This document shows positions 1 to 9,138 of a DNA stretch of 64,000 bases, one piece after another; the stretch's first letter is position 1, and every line of letters begins with the position of its first letter. This DNA is from Flectonema sp. DT1601 (Eukaryota; Euglenozoa; Diplonemea; Diplonemida; Diplonemidae), in the NCBI GenBank assembly GCA_964019425.1, contig OZ025819.1, forward strand, positions 434,001 to 498,000. Direction: 5' to 3'. Both the position numbers and the translations under genes were made by a program. The notes under the pieces are model-generated. The model was not told the origin of the DNA. It saw nothing but the letters and a program-made list of their open reading frames with translations, and searched no databases.

Positions 1-2296
1 ATCACATCGACATTCAGCTCTGAGTCAGAACTCAATCACACACTAAAACATGCTCTTGAAGAGGTAAAACAAAACAACACCAGACAAGCTGAAAAACTAA
101 TCAGCGATGTTGTTGCTCTTGAATCACAACTCGAAATCTCACAACAAGAGGCGATTGGCTACAGAAACAGATCCGGTTTGTTCTTTTATTAAATAAAAAC
201 CTTTTCTTTCCTTCAAGTAGTGGGTCATTAAAACAACAAACAACAGTCGAGTTCGAAACCATCGCTGCAGAGTTGCAGGGAAGACTTGAACAAGTCAACG
301 GAATTAGACAGCGATTGAGATCGCCATCTCAAGGGAGGGTATGCACTTTTTTAAATTTTAACAAAACTCTAACCAAATATATCCTTAAAACACAATCATC
401 ACAGGACGGTATCGATGACGACGACGACCGTCTTCGTGAGATGACTAAGAGAGCTGAAGCAGCAGAAATACAAATAAGAACTTTGGAACAAAAACTCTCA
501 GAAGAGCAAAACGCTAGTCTTGCAGCAGCACATCAAGCAGCAATACAAAGTGAGATAGCTTCAGAAGAAGAAGGAAAGTACCAAGGTGAGCTTTTCAGAC
601 TTCACAGCAAAGAGAAAAACATCACAATAGAATTAGATGAGAGTCTGGGAAGAGTATCCGACTTAGAGTCTGAGAATCAACAATTCAGACTAAGGCTGAA
701 TGCGATGCAGATTGAGATTGAAACGAAAGACGAAGTTGAGCAAAAGCAAAAAGACGAACTTCAAAAGATGAAAAGTGAAGTTGAAACCTTAACTAATCAA
801 CTCCTTAAATTAGAAGACTCAGTTAAGAATGATCCTTTAATACAATCTCTATCTACTAAGACAGACGTATTAGCTGCAACTACTCCATTATCACCAATTG
901 AATTAATAGGATCTCCGGAACCACCAAGTCCAAAGAGTCCAACTGAAGAGCCAAGTGAAAGTGCGCCACCACTATCACCACCATCTCCTTTTGGTAGAAG
1001 TATGCAAAGGAAGCTAAGACAGTCTCCTTCACCACAGTTCTCTCCTCAACCTCAAACTAGTACACCAAAACGTAAACTGTCGCTGACTTCCGAAGAGCAG
1101 AGACGTCTTCGCTGGATATTCGAATACGGCGATGCTGATAAAGATGGTCACTTGAGCTACTCAGAATTACAAAAGTTATCAAATGAGACTCAAGGATCAC
1201 TAGACAGAGATCAATTCGATGCGTTGTTAGATCTATTCGCTGCAAGTGAACAGGGTCTTAAAGAAGAGCACTTAGAAAAGTTATACCTCGAGTTAGGAAG
1301 CCCTGGTGATATTGATGATAACTACGACATGTTACAAAGTCTAGTCACACAAGGAGAACAACAACCAGAGACACCTGAATTAGAAACAGTTCCTGTACCT
1401 GATGTTGAGAAGCTCTCTGAGGGATATTCACCAGCTGCTAGCTCAGCAGGAGATCCTCTTTCTCCATCGATGAGGAGTGAACCCGGCCTTCCTGCTGCAC
1501 ACTCATTCCGTTTCAATCCCGAAGCAATCCGTCGCTACGGGAAAACCGGATCTCTTCCATTCAAAATGTCCCTCCCAACTAAGTCTGAACCAGAGCCTCC
1601 GGTGGTGGTTTCGACCATCCAACAAAAGTGTAAAAATATATTTAAAGACGATCTAATTATCGAAGTAATCAATCCAGCTATGAACACAGCTGTTAGAATT
1701 GCAACAAGACAACAATTCCGTGAAGCAGTTAGTCCACAGGCTGGTGTATTTGAGGGAACTCAAGTTACACTAAAAGTTGTAAGAGAACAGGAAGCTATTA
1801 AGAAGTGGCGTGCTATTCACAAGTCGGAGTATGGTACTCTTAGTGCTCTGTCTTTAGTGAAGAAGGGAAGGAAAGCCAGAAAGGTTTATCCTCACCTTCA
1901 CATTCCAAAGAACGCTATGGAGCTCGTAACCGTAACTGTCGGAGAGATAACCCCTGACGTCCGTGATTTACTTCTAAAGAATGTTCAAGAAACCGCGGCA
2001 AAACACAGCGATGCTAAAACCATTAAAATACAAGCAATCATGGACCTACTTCATGACCCAGATAGCCTAAAGGAGCAAATAAAGAATGAATTCCCTCAGG
2101 CAGCTCAACTTCATGGCATGGCTGGTGTTACCGAAGTCATGGCAGCGTTGGAAAATATTTGTGGAATGACTGCTCCTGCTGTCGTATGTTTTTTTTTATT
2201 TATTTTATTTTGTTTTGAATGTTGTTGTTACAGCGTTTCTCATTTATTTATTTATTTAGTTATTTATTTATTTTGCAGAAAATCATAAAAAAGTAA
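1..2296 (+). CDS. Coiled-coil protein with EF-hand, 5' end outside window
   Basis: The gene enters the window already open, so its start is missing. Likely exons are 1-175, 247-338, 405-2183 and 2279-2296, giving about 687 visible residues. Introns 176-246 and 339-404 have GTTTGT and GTATGC donors and CAACAG/CACAG acceptors, and the frame joins cleanly. The first ~250 residues are Glu/Gln/Lys-rich coiled coil. A Ser/Pro-rich disordered stretch follows, then a canonical EF-hand loop (DADKDGHLSYSE, near base 1131) with a second degenerate helix pair, then a conserved-looking basic C-terminal domain. This suggests a calcium-responsive cytoskeletal or flagellar protein, but I do not recognise the family. 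The last intron is uncertain: its acceptor could be 2233 or 2278, and both are T-rich, unlike the other cis introns. Without splicing, translation would run through low-complexity sequence to a stop at 2286-2288. Confidence 0.75.
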
Positions 2297-2322
2297 ATTA
2301 ACACACCAAGAGAATAGTAACA

Positions 2323-3474
2323 ATGCGTACGGTAGCACTGACACTGCTGTTATTTTGCGTTTGGAGCTTTGCTGAAGCTCAAGTAACTCCAGTCGAGGGG
2401 CCGGTGGAAGCGTCGAGCTCTAGTGGAGACAAAGATGAGAACGTCGGTCTTGCGATTGCACTTTCCATTGGAGCTGGTCTCGCAACCAGCATCGGTGGAG
2501 CTGCTCCGTTCTTCCCGTTCCTCGTGAAATACGCACACGCAAAGATTCTTGCAGCATCCTTGGCTTTGGCATCGGGTGTCATGCTTTACGTTTCTTTTGT
2601 TGAAATCTTTGTGAAGTCAAACGACGCGATCACCCTCGGACTCGGCAACGGTCCAACGAAGATTGAGGGAGGAGAAACTGAGAAGCTTGGATTCGTATAC
2701 CCTGGAGACAAGTACGGCAACTTGTACACAACTTTTGCTTTCTTCGCTGGATGCATTGTTGTGGAACTTCTTCACAAATTGGTTCACTGCATCTCACCAG
2801 TCACTGATGACTTGGACGATATTTCAGTTGTGTCGAAGGAAACAGCTCGCATTGAGAAGGAGTCTCGTGCCAGTGAGATGGGTGAAGTTGTGAGCCAGAG
2901 CAACTCCCCTGATGACGACGGGGCCAAGACTCCTACCGCTCGTGACCTGGAAGTCAATGCCGAAGAAGCCAATCCAGATGCTGAAGAAGAAGCAATGGAA
3001 GAAAGCAAGAGGAGGCGTTTGAGTCAGATGGGTCTTCTCACAGCTCTGGCTCTCGGTCTCCACAACTTCCCAGAAGGATTCGCCACATTCATCGCTACTT
3101 TGGAAGAGCCTTCATTGGGTGCTGGTCTTGCAGTTGCCATTGCAATCCACAACATTCCGGAAGGTATTTGCGTTGCGATGCCGATTTACTACGCGACTGG
3201 TTCAAAGTGGAAGGCATTCGGATGGGCGTTCTTGTCGGGTCTCACTGAACCAATTGGAGGGATCTTGGGATGGGTTGCCCTTCGTTCAGTCTTCACAGAT
3301 GCCGTATTTGGAATCGTATTCGGAATGGTTGGTGGTATGATGGTTTGGATTGTACTTGGAGAGCTTCTCCCGACTTGCTTCTCTCACGATCCTGAAGGAA
3401 AACTTGTGAAGCCATTCTTGTTCTTGGGGATGGTTGTAATCAGTGCTTCGCTAATCGCATTTAACTTTGCCTAA
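2323..3474 (+). CDS. ZIP-family zinc/metal transporter (ZupT/GufA-like)
   Basis: A single-exon protein of 383 residues with an N-terminal signal peptide (about residues 1-19, ending near AEA). Eight or so hydrophobic segments are separated by an acidic cytosolic loop (about residues 155-230). The ZIP signature is clear: LHNFPEGFATF in one helix and AIHNIPEGICVA in the next, with the paired His and Glu that line the metal path. Family members move zinc or other divalent metals into the cytosol from outside or from organelles. The pattern is closest to the ZupT/GufA/ZIP11 branch; the exact substrate and membrane are inferred. The ATG is only 26 bases after the putative stop of the upstream coiled-coil gene, so both are probably cut from one precursor transcript. 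Confidence 0.92.
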   Translation: MRTVALTLLLFCVWSFAEAQVTPVEGPVEASSSSGDKDENVGLAIALSIGAGLATSIGGAAPFFPFLVKYAHAKILAASLALASGVMLYVSFVEIFVKSNDAITLGLGNGPTKIEGGETEKLGFVYPGDKYGNLYTTFAFFAGCIVVELLHKLVHCISPVTDDLDDISVVSKETARIEKESRASEMGEVVSQSNSPDDDGAKTPTARDLEVNAEEANPDAEEEAMEESKRRRLSQMGLLTALALGLHNFPEGFATFIATLEEPSLGAGLAVAIAIHNIPEGICVAMPIYYATGSKWKAFGWAFLSGLTEPIGGILGWVALRSVFTDAVFGIVFGMVGGMMVWIVLGELLPTCFSHDPEGKLVKPFLFLGMVVISASLIAFNFA

Positions 3475-3710
3475 GTATCGTTGTTGCTTTGTGTCTTTTT
3501 TGCCTTGTCTTTGACTTTGCAACCATTCTCTTTTCAACTCTCCTCTATCATAGCCTTTCTAAGGTTATTGGTTATTAGAAATAAATAAAATAAATGCTCC
3601 TCTTTGCAAGCAATGAGTTTCTCTGTGAGTTTATCGGGAGATGAGCGCTATCGCTGTTGAACTTTATTCTCCGTAACGCTTTCCCCATTTAACTCCGTAC
3701 AGTGTTGGCG

Positions 3711-3833
3711 TGACAAGTACAAAACTAAGAATATAGCAGGTTTTAACTTCACCCACAATCCGTAGTGAAGCAGTACTTGCTTGCGAACTACGATTGGGTT
3801 AGAATTTGGAGTTGCTTGTTTTGTACTGCGTCA
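3711..3833. repeat. Imperfect inverted repeat, ~60-base arms
   Basis: The outer arms TGACAAGTACAAAAC (3711-3725) and GTTTTGTACTGCGTCA (3818-3833) pair over about 14 bases with a small bulge. Inner parts also pair: ACCCACAATCCGTAGT near 3753 against ACTACGATTGGGT near 3787. This could be a folded RNA, a 3' UTR structure of the ZIP gene, or a tiny inverted-repeat element. No coding sequence is seen in it and no target-site duplication is obvious. Confidence 0.5.
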
Positions 3834-4044
3834 GGTTGGCACATCCTTCGATATATTAGCCTCTTTTCTTTTAATCCACTTTAAAAAGGAACGACGATTT
3901 CTCTCGTTTTCTTTTCTAAGACTTAAACCGTGCTGATTCTTAGCATCCTTCAGTTTACATGGTACTTCAGAAGCATTTTGAAGAGGTCGTTCCATTTTTG
4001 TTTTTTTAGTCCCCTTCCAAACCGCCCCTTCTTCCACCTCAACA

Positions 4045-4089
4045 CCTTTCCGAAGAGCATAGCGGTATGTAGAAATACTCTTCTAAAGG
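4045..4089. repeat. Stem-loop
   Basis: CCTTT (4045-4049) pairs with AAAGG (4085-4089), and GAAGAGCAT (4052-4060) pairs with ATACTCTTC (4075-4083) with one G-T-type mismatch, leaving a 14-base loop. Function is unknown; it lies about 570 bases past the ZIP stop codon. Confidence 0.4.
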
Positions 4090-4848
4090 CTAAGTTAAGC
4101 ATCACCATAGTCACCTTAACACGATGTTAAATTATGCTACCACACACTGCATTTGATAGCAATCACTTATTTCCCGCTACCAGGTTCTTTTTAATTTTAA
4201 TTTTCCTTTCAGGTGTAAGACCTCAAAGGAAATATCAATGTATCCCTTTATACCCTTATCCCCTTATCCCCCGATTTCACGTTTTATTAGTGGGATTAAT
4301 CCTACCTTCGATTAGGTTCAATTCTTCGATGTGTTTTATTAATGGAAAAAAATCGGTTACAATAGCGACCGATTTTGATTTTTCGTAATAAATAATAAAA
4401 TTTGTTGTAATTTCTTGTGATACAGCAAAACTGTGCGCGGTTGCTGTGTTTCCCTGTTTCTGTCTTCCCAAAAACTGGTTAAATGTTCGAGAATTATGAA
4501 CGAACGAAAAAAAGTACAGAATAAAAACACCATTTTCTAGCTACCCTACCCGAAGAATACTTTAAAATATAAAATATACTATGAAATTTAATGTCCCGTT
4601 ATTGTTGTCGTGTTGTGAGTTCCTTTTCTCCTTTTTTTTGCTGGGGCCTTCGACTTCGCTCGGATAGACGGGAGTCCTTGCTTCTTGAAGCCTGAATCTT
4701 TTTGTACTAGCATAAAACTGTTAAGCAACAAATAATGAGGGGAGAGAAGAAAGAAAAAAGAAATATAAACTGAACTCAGAACAGCATTCCACCAGAGCAT
4801 GCATTCCCCTTCCGATGAAACGACTGCAAATGTTTTTTTTCGGTCACT

Positions 4849-4925
4849 GTACTTGATATTAATTTGTATTGATGTAAAGTTGTAACTGTTTTTTTACATC
4901 ATTTGTCAAAGTTTCACCCCCCTGA
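4849..4925 (+). repeat. Dispersed partial copy of the ~225-bp repeat at 40 kb
   Basis: This stretch shares TACTTGATATTAAT, then AAAGTTG, then TGTCAAAGTTTCACCCC in the same order and spacing as the tandem copies at 39989-40520. It is preceded by GGTCACTG, a string that also occurs at the far end of the tandem array, so the copies may be circularly permuted. No coding potential is seen. Confidence 0.65.
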
Positions 4926-5432
4926 TGAGATAACTTTGTTCCCTTGTTCAAAAAAAAAGAAAATTCAAAAAAAAAAAATAATTTAACAACATCATCCCCA
5001 TCCCAGCCCGGTTAATTTGAGTACGAGACGAAAAACTTTTAGTTACTCGTTACACTTCTCGCTTTCTTATCTCAGTGATCCTTTTTTTTATGTGAAACTT
5101 CGTTGGTAAGTATTTCATTTCTTTTTTCTTAAAATTGACTAATAAAATAATTGCTTTCTGAAGTGCTACTGGCATCAGAAACCTGACGATACGTATACAA
5201 ATGAATGAATTGTGGAAAAATATTTTTTTTGAAGGGGTAGAAGTCAAGAAAAAAAAAAAGTGAAAATGAATAATTTAGAAAAAAAAAAAAAAAAAAAAAA
5301 AAACTAAAATCTCATTTTGTTTCCTCGAGTGGAGGCGTTCCGATCGACTTACTGACGATTTTATTATTTGAGTTTTGTAAACTTTTGTAAAGCATTTCCC
5401 TCTACAAGTCTCTAGTACGATTTAACAACAAC

Positions 5433-7835
5433 ATGACTCGCACTTGGACCCCTGGGCTCTCAACGGGAGGTATATTATACGGAGAAGGTAAAACAAGCGG
5501 CACCGGTGACAAAGGTGCAAGGGGATTAAAAGCATCAAAAAATGCTCAGAAATTTGCAGGAGTAGAAAACTCCTGGTCAACTTATCGACAAGCAGGCAAT
5601 CAAATTAACTTCACAAAGACATTACAAAGTACTAATAGTAATGAGCTGCTGTTGAATTCGAATACTTTAGAAGAGGTTGATAATAGGATGGAAGAGTTGC
5701 ATAATTCTGACAGCGTTGAACACCTTCAATGTACAGGTATTTCAATTCTTGATAATGAAACAGGTGAAGGGAAACTACTCGAAGTTATAAAATATAACAA
5801 ATTCATTACATCAATCTCTCTGAATGATGTTTTTTTATCGGGTAAGGAAGTGGCAGCAATCGGTAGAAGTTTCAGTGAATCGAATACAGTTCATGTGGTT
5901 CCAGAACCTGAACCCTTTGCAGACCCTCCAAATCTAGAAGAAGACATCCCTGAAGAAGAACCAACTTCTGAAGAACCGCTTGACTTGACTCCTTTTCTGG
6001 ATCAGTTCAAAGAGAAGTTATCACAAGAATTCGACGACGATCACAAATCGGAATCTCCCGCTACTGCTGAGGGTGAAGGTGAAGAATCAGAGGAAGATCG
6101 TCCTGACGAATCTGACACCAATCACGATGAAATGGAAGAAAAGGAACCCGAAAAGCTCCAAACCCCACTCGAAGATAAAAAGCAGAGCGCAATTGATTCT
6201 TCCCTCGAAAAGTATAAACTTGAACTTGAATCGTTGATATCTCTTTGCGGTGATGAACATATTGCCCGCCACACTACCATTCGAGAATTCTTCACATCGC
6301 TTCCAGACTTCAAGAAGGATGAAATAGAAAAGCGACAACAAACATTAGATATTGAACTCTCAAGGTTAAGAACAGACGCAGAAAGAAGAACAGGATGGTC
6401 GCATGTTAATAAGCTAAACTTGTCTTATAATAAAGTTGAATTAGAAGGGATGAAGGGGTTGGCGGATATGCTTCGAGAAAAGGTTCCGAAAACAGAGGAA
6501 GAGATTGCAGCTGAGAAGGAAGCAATCATCGCAGAAAGGGAGGCAGCTGCAGCGGCAGCTGCGGAAGCAGCTGCAAAAGCTGCGGCAGAAGCTGAAGAAG
6601 CTCGAGCAGCAGCTGCGGCGGAAGTCGGAGAAGAACAGGAAGGGGAACCACAGCCTGAAACTGCAGCAGAGCCTGTTCCTGAACCCGAACCTCTTCCTGA
6701 GCCTGATGTTCCAGTTGATCGTTGCGGCTTTACGACTCTCACTCACCTCAACCTTACTGAGTGTTCAATTAATTCAAAACAACTTTGTGTATTATCTACT
6801 GTTCTGGGTGATAATAATAAATCGCTTCTATCACTTACACTCAGTAGAAATAAATTAGGATGGAAGAAGAAATCTTCGGGGAAAATTTCAAAAGGAGTCC
6901 AACTATTTAGTGAGGCCTTAAAAAAGAATACAACTCTGACTCACTTAGACATGTCAGGTAATGAGTTGGGTCCAGCTAGCTGTGCTAAATTGTTACAAGC
7001 GATCACTGAAAACAGTTCTGTAGAATCTTTAATTCTTGACAGTAATTTACTTGGAGGTTCTACTGGGGGTGAACATTATACTGTTGAAGATATAAACAAC
7101 ACTGCAGCTGCAATTATAGCACTAAATGAAAGGTTACAAAAACCCCCTGGTTCAGCCTTAAGTCTTCTGAGCCTTCGAAACAATAATTTAAACAAAAATG
7201 TTGTTGACGTTACTTTTAGTAGTGAAATGCAATTGCGGTCGCTTGATCTTTCATTTAATAAAATAGACAACGAATCGATCGCACACATAAGCAAAGGAAT
7301 TTCTCAGCTAAGTAACTTATCTCAACTTGACGTCTCAGGAAATAATATCGGAGGAGATTCTTTGTGTACATTGTTGTCTGCAATCCCAACACAGAATTTA
7401 AAAGAATTTTCTATAAGTCAATGTCTTCCTGGAACTGTAGAAGTAATGAGTTGCGTCGCAGACATTGTTTCATCAAGTTCTCTTGAAATTTTCCATGGGA
7501 GGGAATTGAACTGGCCAGCATCATGCGAAAGTGAGATTTGCCGTCTATTTAATTTATCTTCTCATCTGAAGTCGGTGTATCTCTGTGATAATGCTCTTTC
7601 TGCGAGTTCGATGATTGCAATAATGAAGAGGTGCAGATCAAAGAGACTTCAATCCTGCTCATTGTGGTCACGTGAAATGGGAGCATATTCACCCTCAGAT
7701 TGGTCGTTAATATGTGAAGCAGCAAAGGATGCGTCAACAACTTGCAGTTCGTTATCATTCTTAGATCTTGGAATAATTCCAAAGGACTCAATGAGTCAGT
7801 TTGCGGAAATAAGTGAGCTACTGTCTTCTAGATAG
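5433..7835 (+). CDS. Leucine-rich-repeat protein with acidic and Ala/Glu-rich insert
   Basis: A single-exon protein of 800 residues. Residues ~1-130 include a Gly/Lys-rich start and one LRR-like segment. Residues ~150-260 are strongly acidic (Glu/Asp/Pro). Residues ~300-355 resume helical and LRR-like sequence. Residues ~357-429 are an Ala/Glu-rich, probably helical linker ending in Glu-Pro repeats. Residues ~434-720 hold ribonuclease-inhibitor-type LRRs with typical units such as LTHLDMSGNELG and LRSLDLSFNKID. LRRs of this type scaffold protein-protein contacts, and such proteins are common in flagellar axonemes, but no specific family is recognised. The LRR block is split by the charged insert. 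The start ATG follows AACAAC and a CTCTAG/CTACAAG site. Confidence 0.82.
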   Translation: MTRTWTPGLSTGGILYGEGKTSGTGDKGARGLKASKNAQKFAGVENSWSTYRQAGNQINFTKTLQSTNSNELLLNSNTLEEVDNRMEELHNSDSVEHLQCTGISILDNETGEGKLLEVIKYNKFITSISLNDVFLSGKEVAAIGRSFSESNTVHVVPEPEPFADPPNLEEDIPEEEPTSEEPLDLTPFLDQFKEKLSQEFDDDHKSESPATAEGEGEESEEDRPDESDTNHDEMEEKEPEKLQTPLEDKKQSAIDSSLEKYKLELESLISLCGDEHIARHTTIREFFTSLPDFKKDEIEKRQQTLDIELSRLRTDAERRTGWSHVNKLNLSYNKVELEGMKGLADMLREKVPKTEEEIAAEKEAIIAEREAAAAAAAEAAAKAAAEAEEARAAAAAEVGEEQEGEPQPETAAEPVPEPEPLPEPDVPVDRCGFTTLTHLNLTECSINSKQLCVLSTVLGDNNKSLLSLTLSRNKLGWKKKSSGKISKGVQLFSEALKKNTTLTHLDMSGNELGPASCAKLLQAITENSSVESLILDSNLLGGSTGGEHYTVEDINNTAAAIIALNERLQKPPGSALSLLSLRNNNLNKNVVDVTFSSEMQLRSLDLSFNKIDNESIAHISKGISQLSNLSQLDVSGNNIGGDSLCTLLSAIPTQNLKEFSISQCLPGTVEVMSCVADIVSSSSLEIFHGRELNWPASCESEICRLFNLSSHLKSVYLCDNALSASSMIAIMKRCRSKRLQSCSLWSREMGAYSPSDWSLICEAAKDASTTCSSLSFLDLGIIPKDSMSQFAEISELLSSR

Positions 7836-8005
7836 CTGTACAAACACATTTACAACATTTGTATTTATCTCTCTTTTTTTTTATCGTCTGCATTCCTGTA
7901 GGCTCCTACAACATATTTGCAAAATATATTTCGTTGGTGTTGTAAAGTTAAGTGTGTTTAAGTTACTCCTCAACAGTTATATAGTTAATAAAAAACAAGA
8001 AATAA

Positions 8006-8974
8006 ATGTTACCGAGTGATAGAGCTCTCATAATGGAAGAATATCTGAAGGATAGACACCTTCAAGAATCGATTAGCTATCGACCTATTAATGCTGTGGA
8101 ACCTCCATCTCCAGTACCATTGCCAATGCCGGGTCTTGGTATGGCTTCAGATGTGGAGATCGTTCTGGTGAGAATGCAACGTGACTTGGAAGCTGCTAAT
8201 GACACTATCAGAGTTCTTGAAGGAGAACGCAAGACTACAACTCAAGTCAAAGTTCTATACGAAGAAGCAAAAGTTGAAAGTGAAGGTTATCGTAAGGAAG
8301 CAATCAGAGCAAGTACCGAATTAGAAACTCTCAAGAGGCAGTTGTCAGATTTTCAAGACAAAGTTCGTGACGCAGGTAACCACAGCGCTGAACAGTCATT
8401 GATGGCAGCAAAGCTATTAGAATCTGTAGATTCAAAGAAAAGACTTCAAGAAGACATTGAAGAGCGAGAAAGCATCTGGACCAGAGAAAAACTACTACTA
8501 ATCCAACAAGTCGCTACTGCTAAAGAGATGCGCGAATCTGTCAACGAAGCTTATGAACGAGGTAAGAGAATTGCTAATGAACAAGCTGAACAGGGACACT
8601 TACTAGTAAGAATAGAATTAGAAGATAAGAAAAGGATTATTTGTGATCTTGAAGCTGATGTTCAGATGCTACAAAGTGAAAGAGATCGACTGACTGCGAG
8701 GACCCAAACAATTGTTGAATTAGAAGCAGTTATTCAAGATCTCAGAGAGAACAGAAGTAATGAACGTCTTCAACACACATCAGATCATATGCGTCTCAGG
8801 GAAGATGTCATTCGACTTTCAAATGAATCCCAAGACTGGAGAGCTGCTTATGAAACTGCTGAACGACACAAACAAGCAATGCATCACCAACTTGATGATC
8901 TGGCTAAAGCTCATTCAGTCATGATGGAAGAACGCGCAACCATGCAAGCAAGAATAGAGCTTCTCGCACGCTAA
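8006..8974 (+). CDS. Coiled-coil protein
   Basis: A 322-residue single-exon protein. The first ~45 residues are Pro-rich and probably unstructured. From about residue 50 to the end it is almost continuous heptad-like coiled coil rich in Glu, Arg, Gln and Leu. It lies between an LRR protein and a much longer coiled-coil protein, with only 170 and 164 bases of spacer, which suggests co-transcription and possibly a shared cytoskeletal role. No family is recognised. Confidence 0.78.
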   Translation: MLPSDRALIMEEYLKDRHLQESISYRPINAVEPPSPVPLPMPGLGMASDVEIVLVRMQRDLEAANDTIRVLEGERKTTTQVKVLYEEAKVESEGYRKEAIRASTELETLKRQLSDFQDKVRDAGNHSAEQSLMAAKLLESVDSKKRLQEDIEERESIWTREKLLLIQQVATAKEMRESVNEAYERGKRIANEQAEQGHLLVRIELEDKKRIICDLEADVQMLQSERDRLTARTQTIVELEAVIQDLRENRSNERLQHTSDHMRLREDVIRLSNESQDWRAAYETAERHKQAMHHQLDDLAKAHSVMMEERATMQARIELLAR

Positions 8975-9138
8975 TACACAGCTACTATGTGTATTAGTGT
9001 TTCTAACACTAGTGTGTGTTTTTACCGTTGTAACTGTAAGTTGTACTCCTCTCTAATATTTGTATATAGAAAATGATAATGATGCTTTTTTTTTTTCCCC
9101 CTTCTGTTTTTAATAATTAGTTTACTTTATGCAGGACG

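Larger units (their letters stand above)
3475..5432. other. Spacer with hairpins, repeat copy and poly-A runs
   Basis: No gene is supported in these ~2 kb. The region holds an imperfect inverted repeat (3711-3833), a second stem-loop (4045-4089), one copy of a repeat also found near 40 kb (4849-4925) and a 23-base A run at about 5280. Bases 3600-4130 are compositionally balanced compared with the T-rich rest, so a noncoding RNA there is possible but not shown. Candidate leader acceptors for the next gene are AG at 5407-5408 or 5414-5415. Confidence 0.6.

Noticed and set aside
6425-6746. Ser/Ala-rich and Arg/Phe-rich minus-strand frames
   Set aside because: They are antisense shadows of the Ala/Glu-rich linker of the LRR gene at 5433.
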